This document shows positions 13,758 through 24,999 of a DNA stretch of 64,000 nt, piece after piece; position 1 is the first letter of the stretch, and each line of letters starts with the position of its first letter. This stretch comes from Epiperipatus broadwayi. Lineage: Eukaryota; Onychophora; Udeonychophora; Euonychophora; Peripatidae. Location: NCBI GenBank assembly GCA_028023455.1, contig JAQFVV010000182.1, positions 1,552,001-1,616,000 on the forward strand, read 5' to 3'. A program made the translations under genes and the position numbers. Under the pieces are notes generated by a model. It was not told where the DNA came from, searched no databases, and was given only the letters and a program-made list of their open reading frames with translations.

Positions 13758-14170
13758 GTATAAAAATCCTTTATTTCTTCTTCATCATAATGAGATCTTA
13801 TTGAATTATAAACCTGAATTATCTGTAATTCATATCTTCTATTAGGTTGAATAACTAATCTTGCCACTCTGATATACCATCAAATTCCACAATATTGTAT
13901 TTCCACTTTTTATTTATAATGTATCTTATTTCATTTGTCATTTCAATATTTGTGCTTTTTAGTAAAATATATGTCCAGTTTTTAAATTAATTGTCTCTAC
14001 TTTTTTTAATTTTAATTTCACTAAGTCCAACAATATCCCATTTAATCTTAGACTATTTTTCTTCGAGTTGGTGCAAATCTTTATTTGAAAGTGATCTGCA
14101 ATTATAGGTACCTAAATAAAGATATTCATCAAATGCTAGTCTGGGTTTCATCCACAAAATTTTTAGCATC
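13758..14170 (-). pseudogene. RTE-like LINE, endonuclease N-terminal half
   Basis: Minus-strand reading across frameshifts gives the start of an apurinic-type endonuclease: LGTYNCRSLSN, then DLHQLEEK, and KIKWDIVGLSEIK, where the Glu of SEI is the metal-binding residue. VEFDGISEWQD, YNSIRSHYDEEEIKDFY and TDIENAF follow, the last continuing at 11896 beyond the LTR-like insertion. Order and spacing are typical for RTE-like LINEs. The upstream boundary near 14170 is where similarity fades; a 5' UTR was not identified. Confidence 0.75.
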
Positions 14171-16960
14171 TTTCATCTTCGACCATCAGCCACTGTCTTT
14201 TTATGACATTTTGGAATAAGGGTTTAATCTAGAATTGTTTGCCTTGATCATAAATATTTATTTAAAAAAGAAAAGATCGTTCACCTACACACATTCATTC
14301 TGCCTTCAAAAAGACTAAAACCTATCAGGGAACTGAGAAGAAAAATCATGCTATAAAATACAGAGATAAAAAATGAATAAACTAGCCATTCTAGGTGATG
14401 TTTGTTGGAGAGCAGCCCATCCGTATTTGTTTTCTATATGAATAATGACTTAGTAATAACTACTGCAACAAAAGGAATATGTGAAGTGGGCATTAGGAAT
14501 TTGCTCTGCTCGGTTCTTTTAAGGCTTTAAAGAGGAATTGAAATGACTTTTCTTTTAGTTGATAGCAAACTTCTTTAAAGAGCTATAACCATATAATGAT
14601 AAACATGAATTAAATAATTAAATGTGCATGTATACTCTGCTCAAAGATAGAGTAAATAAATACTATAATATTTTTATCAAGTACTAATACTTCTTTATTA
14701 TCAGTACTCATTTGATAGTTTTTGTGATCCTCTCTTTACAATTTATTACATCTCTATTTTAATGGTATATTAAGAACTTTAATGAATCCTTTATATCACT
14801 AGCTTGCATGTATTATATACATGTATAAACAGTTGTTTGTATAATTAAAATATAGTTTTTTTCAAAAGAAATGCGATTTTCTGGAGAGCAGATATTTGAG
14901 GCCCAAAACTACTGAAATAAAAATTCTAAAACAATAATGTGACTATTAATTTGTTATTGCTTTCCTTCAATCTTAATAAAAATAGTTTTCACATTTATGG
15001 GAAGTTTATGTATAATTGCAGTTTCTTTATGTCAGCATTTTTGCTTAATAATAAATCTTAAATATAAAATGCTACAATTTTTATTAAGGTTAGTGAAAAT
15101 AATTCACAAAGCAGTATATAGGCATTTACCTGTTATATTCAGAACCTGAATTCAAATCCAGATAAAACTATTAAGATTTTTTTTTAATAGCTCATCCTAT
15201 GACTATCAAATTATTCATGGGTAATTGTTATTTAGTTATTCTTAACTGGAGGATAAAGGCTTCAGAGGAAATTAATTTGATAAATTGAGTGTGAGGGTCA
15301 ATCATAAAGCAAAAGATTTGAAATGTGTTGCAACTTTCATCTCTAATGAAAGGAATAGTTTTCTCCTATAGATGTTTAACCTATGATTAATTTTTACTTT
15401 TAGTTTATTCATATAAAGCATCTTTTTTTCTTTTTCAACTTAATATGTAAGTTTTTTAAACATTGGAAATTATTTTGAAATTTTATAATGTACTTTTTAA
15501 TTGTTTATATTTTATTGCTTAGATATTTGAACTTGTTTTGAGACGGATCTCATATTCATATCTTTACATAAAATGAATGAATATTATGTAAATATAAATT
15601 CTGTTCCTGAAACAAAATTCATATATTTTAACTATAATATTTGATTATTGACTGTATTTTTATCATGGTTACTATACCTGTGACCATTATTCTAGCATAA
15701 ATAGAGACATTAAAGATTTTTTTCTCTCTCTCTATTTAAAAAATATGTGAAAAGGTAATCATGTAAAATTTGACATTTATATTGAATTCATATGACTGCA
15801 AAAATAAATTATTTATAACATACCCATTAAATATTTAATAATAAATTAAAGCTTTTTTTTATTGTAAATAAAAAAAAAATCATTAAAAAGGATCAAGAAC
15901 AGGTCAATAAATTTGCAGTATTATTAAAAAAACGTGGAGATATGTTTCTGTATATGGCAAAAAATAATATCGTTTTATAACGAGATTTAATATCTTGATA
16001 TTTACCTATATTGAATTTTGAATATATATCATATGAAACATTGGAAAGCCACAGCAATAATCACATTTTTTTTTGCTGCTGAATTATACCGCCTGTTTAA
16101 GAGCAGTTCTTTTCACTCTGTTTTAGTTTTAAAAGAATTTTATTTAAAGAGAATATTGTTTTTTTTTATACATTAACTTCTTAAGGTACATTGACTAAAC
16201 AGGAGTCTATAATGTTTTAGAGTCTAAGTAATCAGTGTACATTAAGTGGTATATTGCTATGATATATCCTAGTGTCCATTGATTACCCAGTCTTACAGCA
16301 GATGGCTCTAGACTAAGGGGAAAGAAACATCTCTTGGAAACATATGAGGAATTTTTAGTCAAATTAATTTTTTAAGTTGTTTAACATGTATATTATTAGC
16401 TACATTTATTCCACATTTGCATTTAACTTTTTTCTTTTAAGACTTGTGTCAATGCATAATGATTTTACTTTCATTTCACATGTATATTATTTGTTATCAG
16501 ATTATTTTATAGCAACAAGGTTATCATATTTCTTTACACAATAAAACGAACATAATGACTGATTGAGATTCTATTTTAATAAACTTTTATTATATTCAAC
16601 TGTTTTAATTGAAACTAACTTAAAAGGGTTGATTCTTTTAGCATTATAGTATCTAATTCTGGTTTGTATATATATGTATGTATATTTGTGATAAACTAAA
16701 AAAAAATTAAGCAGTTTTTTTATTAATCAAAAATTGTAGTTTAAAATATGCAGAAATTTAATAACAATTCATTAAATTTATGCACAATTGTTTCTGGTTA
16801 TAGTTTTAAATTTTCATTAACTCCTGTTCTTTATGTGATAAAATCAATTTATAATATATATTAGAAATATAATAGATTGAAGTTTAGCTTGTATTGAGAG
16901 TAATTCTTTTGTTTTATTGTAGTTTAACAAAATATATAAATACCAGATGAACCCAACCTA
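14171..16960. other. AT-rich DNA, nothing recognised
   Basis: No supported coding region or repeat end. A tRNA B-box-like string (ATTCAAATCC) near 15150-15160 could be a SINE relic but has no box A at proper spacing. A CT microsatellite (about 15723-15733) is present. Confidence 0.45.
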
Positions 16961-16964
16961 TGGA

Positions 16965-17400
16965 AAGGTCATCGGTTTTTTTAATTGGTTGCTTTAACAA
17001 ATTTTTTTAAAAATTTGATGTAAATTAAACAAAAGATTTTAATATTCTATAAATAAATGTGAGAAATGTTCCCAGCCTAAAAGGCCATCATTTTCGCAAT
17101 AGTTTTTTTTAATTGGTTGCTTTAACAATTTTTTTTTTTTGCTTTGCAGAATTACTTACTTTGAATAAAATGTTCATAATCAAATTAAAACTCTTAAATA
17201 TAAGGAAGGAATTACTTTATTTGCATAAAGTGCTTCATTAAAAAAATGTTGGTTATTAACAGTTGAATTATTTCCTTCTCATAAAATATGCTTCATAATA
17301 AAAAATTACAGATTATTACATATAAAGGATAGAATTACTGCCTTTGCATAAAATGTTCATAATATAAATTATAGATTAGTTAGGCATATTTATTATATAT
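16965..17400 (+). repeat. diverged AT-rich tandem repeats
   Basis: Two repeat types are visible. TTTTTTTAATTGGTTGCTTTAACAA, preceded by a CCxxCCT...GGNCATC block, occurs near 16990 and again near 17115. Then about four units of 60-70 bp start GAATTACT or GAATTATT and contain CATAAAATGTTCATAAT-like strings at about 17150, 17207, 17265 and 17330. Unit divergence is high, so the array is old. Confidence 0.5.
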
Positions 17401-17620
17401 ATAAACAAATTTAAAGTTTTTTTTTTTTTTCAATTTGACAGTGTTACGGACAAATGTAATAGTTTTTTTAATTGATTATGAATTTAACATGTGACCATGT
17501 TCAGACAAATATACATTCACGTGGATTTCATATATAATGATATTTTATAAAATATGTTTGTGAACTTCAGAATTACAATTTGTATACATGTCTGTGGCTT
17601 AGAAGTTTGTATTAAATTAA

Positions 17621-17714
17621 CATGAAGTTTAAGCACTGGAAGTGACTAAACTGAGCTACAATCGTTGGCTATTGGGATCTAGAGTTCATCACTTTTTCAT
17701 TGCTCTGAGCCATG
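17621..17714 (-). repeat. old tRNA-derived SINE remnant (family B, copy 1)
   Basis: On the minus strand, ATGGCTCAGAGCAATG resembles a tRNA D-arm/box A. It is followed by GATGAACTCTAGATCCCA and CGATTGTAGCTCAGT in the place of the B box, then a shared tail TTTAGTCACTTCCAGTGCTT. The same arrangement occurs at 23506-23592 and 38381-38455, so it is a dispersed family rather than chance. There is no intact poly-A tail or duplication, and it is much more decayed than the short tRNA-Gly-like SINEs. Confidence 0.45.
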
Positions 17715-18399
17715 AAAGGGCAGAATAACTACAACAAATTCTTTAGCTTAATGGAAATCACGAAAATTTAAACTGCATAAAAAATTTGTTTTTGAATATT
17801 TATATATGTGTGAATTACTATAATAAATTTCTCATAAAAGGATACGAAATTAATAACAATTTTTTAAGTGATGAATTCATTAGTTAGATGAGAACTGCAG
17901 TGAAATATATGATAAAATAAGAAATACTAAAGATTTTAGTAATATAGTGGATTATGTGGGACCATTTATTTATTTACATGTTTATAATTCTTCAGCATTG
18001 TTGAATCTTTGAGAAAATACTTGCTGATGTCATTAAATAAGATCTCACATATATTCATTGAGTGAGAAACTTGAGTAATAAAGTAAAAATGATAGAATGT
18101 CTTTTGTAAAAATTGATAAGATATATTTATGTGTGATTGTGCATTATCTATGGTAAATATCTAGACAATTTTCTTCACTTATTAACTAATATTTTTCAGA
18201 GATGACTAGCTATCATAATTGATGGGTTTTTGTATAGAGATATCTGAACACAAAAACTAATACTATATATGGATAATAGCTAATCATTTACGTAGCCATA
18301 TTGTCTTCAGACATTTAATGATTAGTTATATTTAGGAAAAATTGTTCCTTGTATATAAACATGACTTTGTATCTCTTCAGTTCCCATATGGCTTTACGA

Positions 18400-19230
18400 C
18401 TGTCTAACTAACTCCTGTCTGTCTTTAAATCTTTGATTTCATTGTATTGGGAATATTCAATGTCATCACCACTATCTACTAATGTAATTCTTTGCAGTTA
18501 TTTAGTTTGTGTAAAATGAACTTGTAAATCCATCATTAATAATCTATCAAAGAGGAAATTTTGAACTTGACCAAATTTTTTCTTCTATTCTTTCTGTTAA
18601 TTGTTCTAGCTTCACTGCATTCATAACTATTTTCATTAGATCATCACTCAATTTTTTTCTACCTCTTTTCCATTACCCTTCATAGATCATTTAATATAAT
18701 CTTTGTGATTCTTCTGTCTATATTAATCTTTTTTCTTTTCTTTTTATTTTCTTAATAAATAATTTCATTTTATTTTTTAATATTATGATTAATATTATCT
18801 ATTCACTGTAATATTTTTATTTTTCTCCAGTTTACACTCCAAAACCTTCAATCTTTTAATTTTTTTAATCATCCAAATTTCTGTTTTATATAAAATCACA
18901 TTTCACATAAAATATTTAAAAAGCTTTTCTTTTTTTTAAAACAAATTTTAATGTGTCACTAATATCTTCTCACTAAAAGTCTGTTTAACCCTTGCAGTTT
19001 TTATTCTCTTTATCATTTTCTCCCTTATCCAACAATCAACTTTAACACAATTAACTTTCTAAATATATTTTTTCCTATCTATTTCTAAAACTTTCTAATT
19101 ATACTTCACCAATAATCATAGCTTTTAACAGATTTTTATCTCAAATTTACCATAAACAAATTTGATCATTTTTATTTAATATTTTGTTAAAACATTTTTC
19201 AGTACTGCCAGTATTTTGGTGTTATTCTTG
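18400..19230 (-). pseudogene. LINE reverse transcriptase, C-terminal end (element A)
   Basis: Minus-strand reading across frameshifts gives IKRIKTARVKQTFSEK, then LFKYFMNVILYKTEIWMIKK (the usual form is YGSETWTLxK), an RLKVLE block, and MKGNGKEVEKN (usually KRKRGRPRKRW), followed by AVKLEQLTERIEE. These are the thumb and C-terminal blocks of endonuclease-RT LINEs. The upstream RT core of the same element is near 20100-20470 and its N-terminal part near 20760-21310, all on the same strand and in order. Confidence 0.6.
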
Positions 19231-19399
19231 CTATGACGTATGTTGCGTCCTGTAATAATTATTCAAAGTTTCCATTTATAATGTCATCCAAGAATCCTGG
19301 CATAACTAATCCATGTCAAATATATACATGTTACAAACTTTTCACATATATACATATCATCAAGTTGTAAAACATGTTGACCTTCTGCTACAGTGATCC

Positions 19400-19410
19400 T
19401 CCCCCCCCCC
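19400..19410. repeat. poly-C tract
   Basis: A run of 10 C at 19401-19410 in DNA that is otherwise about three quarters A+T. Similar runs occur at 24401, 34225, 51455, 51469 and 62005. Confidence 0.85.
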
Positions 19411-19474
19411 ACACAATATAATACATCTTTCGCTTCATTTGTAAGTAATACAGTTTTATATTTAAAAATACATT

Positions 19475-19910
19475 TACAGCTAAAACTTCTTATATTTGTG
19501 TTTTTTTTTGCTAAAACTTTGTATACATTTTTTTTTAAAAAAAATATAAGGTTAAAGTTACAGTTCATCATTTTTAGATAAAGCTAAAACTTTGTCTTAC
19601 ATTTTGCCTTTTTTTTTTTAAGGTTAAAAAACATAAAGCTAAAACTTAATGATACAAAAAATGTTTCAGGGGACTTTTTCATATTTTTCCATAATGAATA
19701 TATCTCTCTATCATTGAAAATAAGATGTGTTTTTTTTTAGATTTGAAGTTTGGTTATACTGGGCAGGGCAGGGAAGGATGGCTTCAATGGCATAAAATGC
19801 CACAACCCTTACAACTACCTGTTTTTATTTAGTATCATAATGTGTGTGGTTTTGTTTTCATAATGAATATAACCATTTTTTTTTTTTTTAGATTTGAAGT
19901 TTGATATTAT
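19475..19910. repeat. AT-rich tandem repeats interrupting LINE element A
   Basis: AGCTAAAACTT or GCTAAAACTTTGT followed by a T run and AAGGTTAAA recurs at about 19478, 19511, 19583 and 19638. Separately, CATAATGAATATA...T-run...AGATTTGAAGTTTG occurs at about 19690-19752 and again at 19858-19902. These fall between the RT core and C-terminal blocks of LINE element A, so they expanded or inserted within it. Confidence 0.45.
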
Positions 19911-20099
19911 ACCTGCTTTGATGTATTACTCTGGTAACATATTATTCTAAGTTTGCGATATGTTTAAAATAATGCCTCTGTGAGATCTGTGGACAAATTT
20001 TATCAATTAACTTTGTCTGCACATTCCTTGGAGGCACATCATAACGGGAATAATACCAAAGTAATGTATTGCCATTACATTGGCAAAATTGAGGGAAAA

Positions 20100-20470
20100 T
20101 TTCTATCCCAATGCTAACAAAAACAACAATTTATTAAGAAATTCATTTAAGTAAATATTAAACAAAATGGAAGATAAATGGCATTCCTTACATTTTTTTC
20201 CAGTACATGTTCTATAAAAAAAAACTAATTTTTAAATAATTTATCTGGAGAGTTTCTCTCCTTTACCAATCTATATTTTTTTCTTAAAAATATTCAACCT
20301 AATAACACATTTGGCTTTTATCAAAAACAATGAAACAAATATTATTTTTATATATAACTCTCAACAATAGTCCTCATCACTTTTTGCATCTCTTTTTTTT
20401 TTTAAATTCAAACTACTCTTTAAATATAAACATGTTGAACTTACTAAAATATACCTATTCATATGCACAT
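20100..20470 (-). pseudogene. LINE reverse transcriptase core (element A)
   Basis: On the minus strand near 20110-20210, KECHLSSILFNIYLNEFL matches the RT palm entry GCPLSPxLFNIYLDEx of endonuclease-RT LINEs. Preceding it, an IVFDKSQMCY-like string lies near the position of motif A. Frames are broken. The order relative to the blocks at 18400-19230 and 20760-21310 supports one element of about 3 kb. Confidence 0.55.
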
Positions 20471-20759
20471 TCATTTTTACCATGTAGTGACTATTAACTT
20501 TTTTATACTTTTATATATAGCCCAGAATAGAAGAATACATAGTGATTTCTATGTGGGTAGCAGATGTTTATTAAAGCTCTAAATCATGAGTTTGATATAA
20601 TGAATCTATTCAGTACTGATAGTATTACCCTAGTTTTATATGAGATTAAATTTATTGTTCTAAAATATTTTACAACAATTTTTTATTCTAAAGAAATTAT
20701 AATTGTAAAAAGAAAATTATTGTTCCTCTTTCCTGAATTATAAATTATATTACTAACAT

Positions 20760-21310
20760 TAACTTGATTTCTCAAGCCTGTCCTCTCTCTAGTAATTCAT
20801 ATTCAATTTCATCATTTCCTGCAGTTAGCAGATTTTTATCCTGACTATAACTTTTTCTACTTCATCCTCTATTATAATACAATCTATTTTATTACTGTCA
20901 TTCCCACTTCTTTATTATCACAGATAAAATTTTAAATCTATTTCTATTTTTTAATAATTTTCCATATTCATTCCTCAAACTATTCCCACAAGAAATGTTT
21001 TGTTCTCTATAAATCAAATCAAAAGCTGCCTTTCATTTGTAATTTTCATTTTTAACCACACTTATTTTTTAATCAATTACACATATTGTTTCAGTGATAA
21101 GTTTCTATACATACTTTTTTACTTAGCGTAGAACTGTATATTTATTTTATCATTGTCTCTTTTATAAAATATTTAAGGCTCTTTGTTCTTTATACATTCT
21201 ATTATTTGTCATGAAATTTCTTATGTTTTTTATATATTTGACTATTTTTATGCCTCTTATTTAATTTTTTACTAATTCACTTTTTTCTTAGCTTAGAACA
21301 TCTTAGCTTA
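20760..21310 (-). pseudogene. LINE region between endonuclease and RT (element A)
   Basis: Minus-strand reading gives IIEDEVEKVIVRIK followed by GNDEIEYELL, corresponding to the EVExAIxxLKxxKAxGPDxIxxELL block just before RT motif A. Upstream is a basic linker of K, N and R codons. The 5' end is taken as about 21310 where similarity is lost; no endonuclease was seen beyond it. Confidence 0.5.
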
Positions 21311-23340
21311 AACTTGTCACTATTATTTTGTGTTGGAATATATATCAACTTCATATGTACATTGAAGTGATATTTATATATGCTTTATGTCCGTAATTTA
21401 AAAAATTGAAAGGAATTTTAAAAATAAATGTTTTAAACAATTTGAATAAATAAAAAAATATATATATAATTTATATGCACAGATAAATGTATATGGTATA
21501 ATTAATTATAAATTTATTTTAAAAGTATGTTAAAACAAAATACGTGGGGTTTTTTTATTGACAATTACAAAATAGAAATGAAATTCTTAGAAAAAGTAAT
21601 TAAAATGCTTGTAAACAGATTAACTAAATAAAGATATAAATATAATTTAGACTTATTTTATTAATCCCTTTCAAAGATAAAAATTGATAAATGGTATGAT
21701 TGCATATATCAAACAGTGAACCAAAATAGAGGTCAAACACCTACAATCAATAGATCTAAGAATTCAAGCAACTACCAATGGATCCTTTTTTGCTAATCAG
21801 CCAGGGCAAAAAAGATATAATTAGGGATCATAAGCCAGTTCATTATTCTTCTGATTATTCTGCTGTACACTTTAAGTAATCCAGCTTATCTTATTCAGCT
21901 ACTGTGTTTATTCATGTATTTTGATTCCAATGTCATGCAGGAGTAGAGAAGCTGCCATCTTTTACTCTGACCAATCAGTGGAGTGCAAGCCATAATCCAT
22001 CACTGAGTCCAGAAAAGAAAGTTGTCAATTAATGGAGAAACATCTTGAATGTTGTGTCCAGTATGTATATGCTATATATGCATAAACTTCAAATGTCCAA
22101 AGTTTCAGGGAGAAATCCATTAAGCAAAGAATAAACTACCACCAGAGATACCTTATGAATTTTGAATGATGATCAAAACCTACCACCACCATAATTATGG
22201 TTCAACAGATTAAGTCTGCTGAAATATATTAATACCTATAGAATGAACTCAAACTTTTACTGCTGAAAGGAATAGGTATGAACTTTAAAAGAGTATTATT
22301 AATCTCTAGCGCTATTAATATTTATCTCCTCTCTAATGAAAATATTTTAGTCAGTAATTGTTAAGACTATTGCTTTTTTTTCTTCTTTAGCAACTAAATC
22401 AGAAATTTCTTTTCTCCTACTGTCTTCTTCAGCAGTTGGGTCAATTCTTTTTTCTCCTGTTTTCAGAAGCTGGATCAAGACTAATTGCTTCTCCCAAGAG
22501 ATTTGGGCTTTCTGACTTACCTGTATCTCTAATTTTTTTGGAACAACCCTGGCTTCAAACTAATCACAATTCTGTTTCAACATGGTAAAATTTAGGAATA
22601 ATCAATTAGGTCAATTTTTACAAGCACAATTGTTTAGATATTTCCCTCATTTCATTTTTTTTTTATCAATTAAAAAATTCCAATCAAAGTTTTTAAATTT
22701 CTTTTTAATTAGTTTTTTTTTTCCAAAAGTAAAATAAGATAATCTGATTAATCACACTGATCTGATGAACATCACCATTTTTTTTTTTTTTTTTTGGAGA
22801 GAGAAAAAAAGAAAAACAACAATTCTAATTATTTATAACAAAATATTAAATTTTTTATTTTATTTTTTCTCCTTTCTTTTAAAACATTATTTATTTATTT
22901 ATTTGTTTTAAAAGTTAGAATTAACATTTATGAAATAATTTACTGAAGAGAAAAATGTATTCTATTTTCAAAGTTAAAATTAAAACTAGTAATTATAATT
23001 ATTGAAGAGAGAACAAAAGAAATTGTTTATCTAATTTTATACTTTTCTCTCTCTTTTATAAACATTTGTACTATCTATTAAAATAGTCATATTATTATAT
23101 AAAAAAATGTTTGAGAATTATTTAAATGTAATTGTCTAGAATTTTCATATCATTTGGTAAGAAAAAACATTAAATTAAATGAACTATCCATTATTATTTT
23201 AAATAAACATAGAAAATTAAATATTATTTTCCTATTAATTAAATCTAAATTTAAGAATCTTGTAATATTGACATGGCTAGTGCCCATATACAATATATAT
23301 AAAAATTATTGAATGCAATTCTATATTTTTTTTTGGTTCA
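21311..23340. other. mostly AT-rich DNA with one unexplained GC-richer island
   Basis: Between about 21690 and 22150 the composition is clearly more balanced than on either side, with unique-looking sequence (for example GCCAGGGCAAAAAAG and GACCAATCAGTGGAGTGC). No reading frame, terminal repeat or RNA fold was recognised. It may be part of an unidentified young insertion. The rest is AT-rich with long T runs at 22660-22800. Confidence 0.4.
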
Positions 23341-23377
23341 TTGTAGTAGTGATTTGCTCTTTATATATATATGTCAA

Positions 23378-23450
23378 AGCGTTGACCGGGAAGCAAACCC
23401 GGGCCAGCTGCTTGGAAGGCAGCTATGCTAACTGCTAGGCCATCAACGCT
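23378..23450 (-). repeat. ultra-short tRNA-Gly(UCC)-derived SINE, copy 1
   Basis: The minus strand reads as nearly a whole glycine tRNA. It has a perfect 7-bp acceptor stem (GCGTTGA with TCAACGC), box A-like GGCCTAGCAGTTAGCATAGC, anticodon loop CTTCCAA (anticodon UCC), and T-arm CCGGGTTTGCTTCCCGG. The D stem has lost about two pairs. The unit is flanked by AGTGATTTGCTCTTT at 23348-23362 and AGTGATTTGCTTTTT at 23456-23470, a 15-bp duplication with one mismatch. Between tRNA 3' end and duplication is a short tail TTTGACATATATATATA instead of poly-A. The duplication shows retroposition, so this is a SINE or retropseudogene rather than a tRNA gene, although a functional tRNA cannot be fully excluded. 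Confidence 0.75.
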
Positions 23451-23505
23451 TGACAAGTGATTTGCTTTTTTAACTTAAAAAACAACAACAAATGGTATGA
23501 AAATT

Positions 23506-23592
23506 CATATGAGGTTTTTAGTACTGGAAATGACAGAATTGAACTATGATCAATTAACTTTGGGCTCTATAGTCTGCCAACCAATGCTCTAA
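23506..23592 (-). repeat. old tRNA-derived SINE remnant (family B, copy 2)
   Basis: It aligns with 17621-17714: both have CAT..GAGGTTT, TACTGGAAATGACA, GAACTATGATCA and a CTCTATAGT-like block in the same order, at roughly 70 percent identity by eye. It sits directly beside the younger tRNA-Gly-like SINE. Confidence 0.45.
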
Positions 23593-23839
23593 ATATATAG
23601 GACACTTAATTTTTAGTAATAAATTAATATTTTAAATAAAATAATAAATATAAGTTCATGACTAAAGTGTTATCAATCCACAAAAGTTGTTAAATAAAAA
23701 CTAAAAATTATTCACTAGATTTGCCTCTTCCTTTTTATTCTTTGAAAAGTTGTAAACACATCATAATAACATTGATCTAAAGTTTCATCAGTTCTAAAGA
23801 AAAAGATAAATAATAAATTTGTTGGTAATATATTCAGCC

Positions 23840-24990
23840 ATTACAATTTAAGTCTCAAGTTCTTTTCAATGCTTCTGATTTGTAGTTTCTTTTACATCAC
23901 AATACTTCCGCAAACTTTCTCTTCTCTCTCACATGTAATGTTTTACAGCTCACTTAAAATCTCTTGGGATCCAGTTTAAAATTTCAATTACCTGGTTTTT
24001 ATTTTTTCAAGAAACATGTTCAAACAAATAGCATTGCAGCTTCTTAATTATCTCAATAATGACAATGATTCCTATCTATTCTCTTACCTATGTATTTTAC
24101 AGTTATGATTCCTTGTTAATTCTAACAAAAAATTTTTTTCATACTTTATTTATATAGTCATATTATTTTTTTATATTTATTTTCTTGAAAGCATTATCAT
24201 CCAAGTTTTAATTCTGTGACTAATTTTATCCATTATTTGACTATTGTATTTTGAAAATCCTTTGAATATTGCTTTAATTTTTTCAATATTTACTTTTAAG
24301 TATTTTTTGCTTTTATCTGATATTTCTATATAATAGTTTTTAGTTGTAAAGACACCTATATTATCTGCAAAATTCAGTTATTTTTTTTAAATAATAAATA
24401 CCCCCCCCCCCCCACAACACATGCCTACAACCACCATTAATCATTTAAATGGAAAATATTTTATATAAAGCTGTTGCAAAAAACTTTGGAGAAATAGATC
24501 ATCCTTTCCTTACTAATGTTAATCTTCATAGCATAGTCTCATTATGTAGCAAATTACTGACGTGGTTATAATTAGATTTCAAAATGTATCACTATGTTAA
24601 GTCTTTGCTATGCTTTTTCAGAGTTTTAATTACTTGAGGGAAATATAAAGTTAAATGACTTTTCATAATCTGTATTTTCTCTTAATATGTGAATCTGTTT
24701 GACTATATTTTTTAATATTCAGTTTGCTTTTTTTTTACTTGAGTCTAAAGTTGTGTGTAAATAACATAATCTTCAACTGGCTACAAGTAATGTGATATCT
24801 CTAACAATTTTCAAATGTCTTATTTTTGTATTATTTTTTCAATTAACTAGCAAGATCATATAGGATTAAACATTAGAATTTTTTCTTCTCATTTGCTTTA
24901 AAGCCTCGGGGGGAAAATCAAATGATCTCTTAACAATTAATATATCAAGCTCCTTTTTGCACCCAAATATAGCTACATCATTATCCTGTA
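23840..24990 (-). pseudogene. RTE-like LINE, RT and 3' part (old copy)
   Basis: At 23930-24080 the plus-strand string CTCTTGGGATCCAGTTTAAA and following bases match the copy at 33020-33120, which has CTCTTGGAATCCAGTTTAAG. The match continues with divergence through the palm-motif region near 24360 (ATTATCTGCAAAATTCAG against ACATCAGCTGCAAAATCTA) and to about 24700. It is the most decayed of the four related copies and no frame survives. A 13-C run sits at 24401-24413. Confidence 0.6.
24401..24413. repeat. poly-C tract
   Basis: A 13-base C run inside the old RTE-like copy. Confidence 0.9.
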
Positions 24991-24999
24991 AAATACTTT

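Noticed and set aside
23378-23450. Functional tRNA-Gly(UCC) gene
   Set aside because: D-stem pairs are lost and a 15-bp target duplication with tail shows retroposition; kept as SINE.
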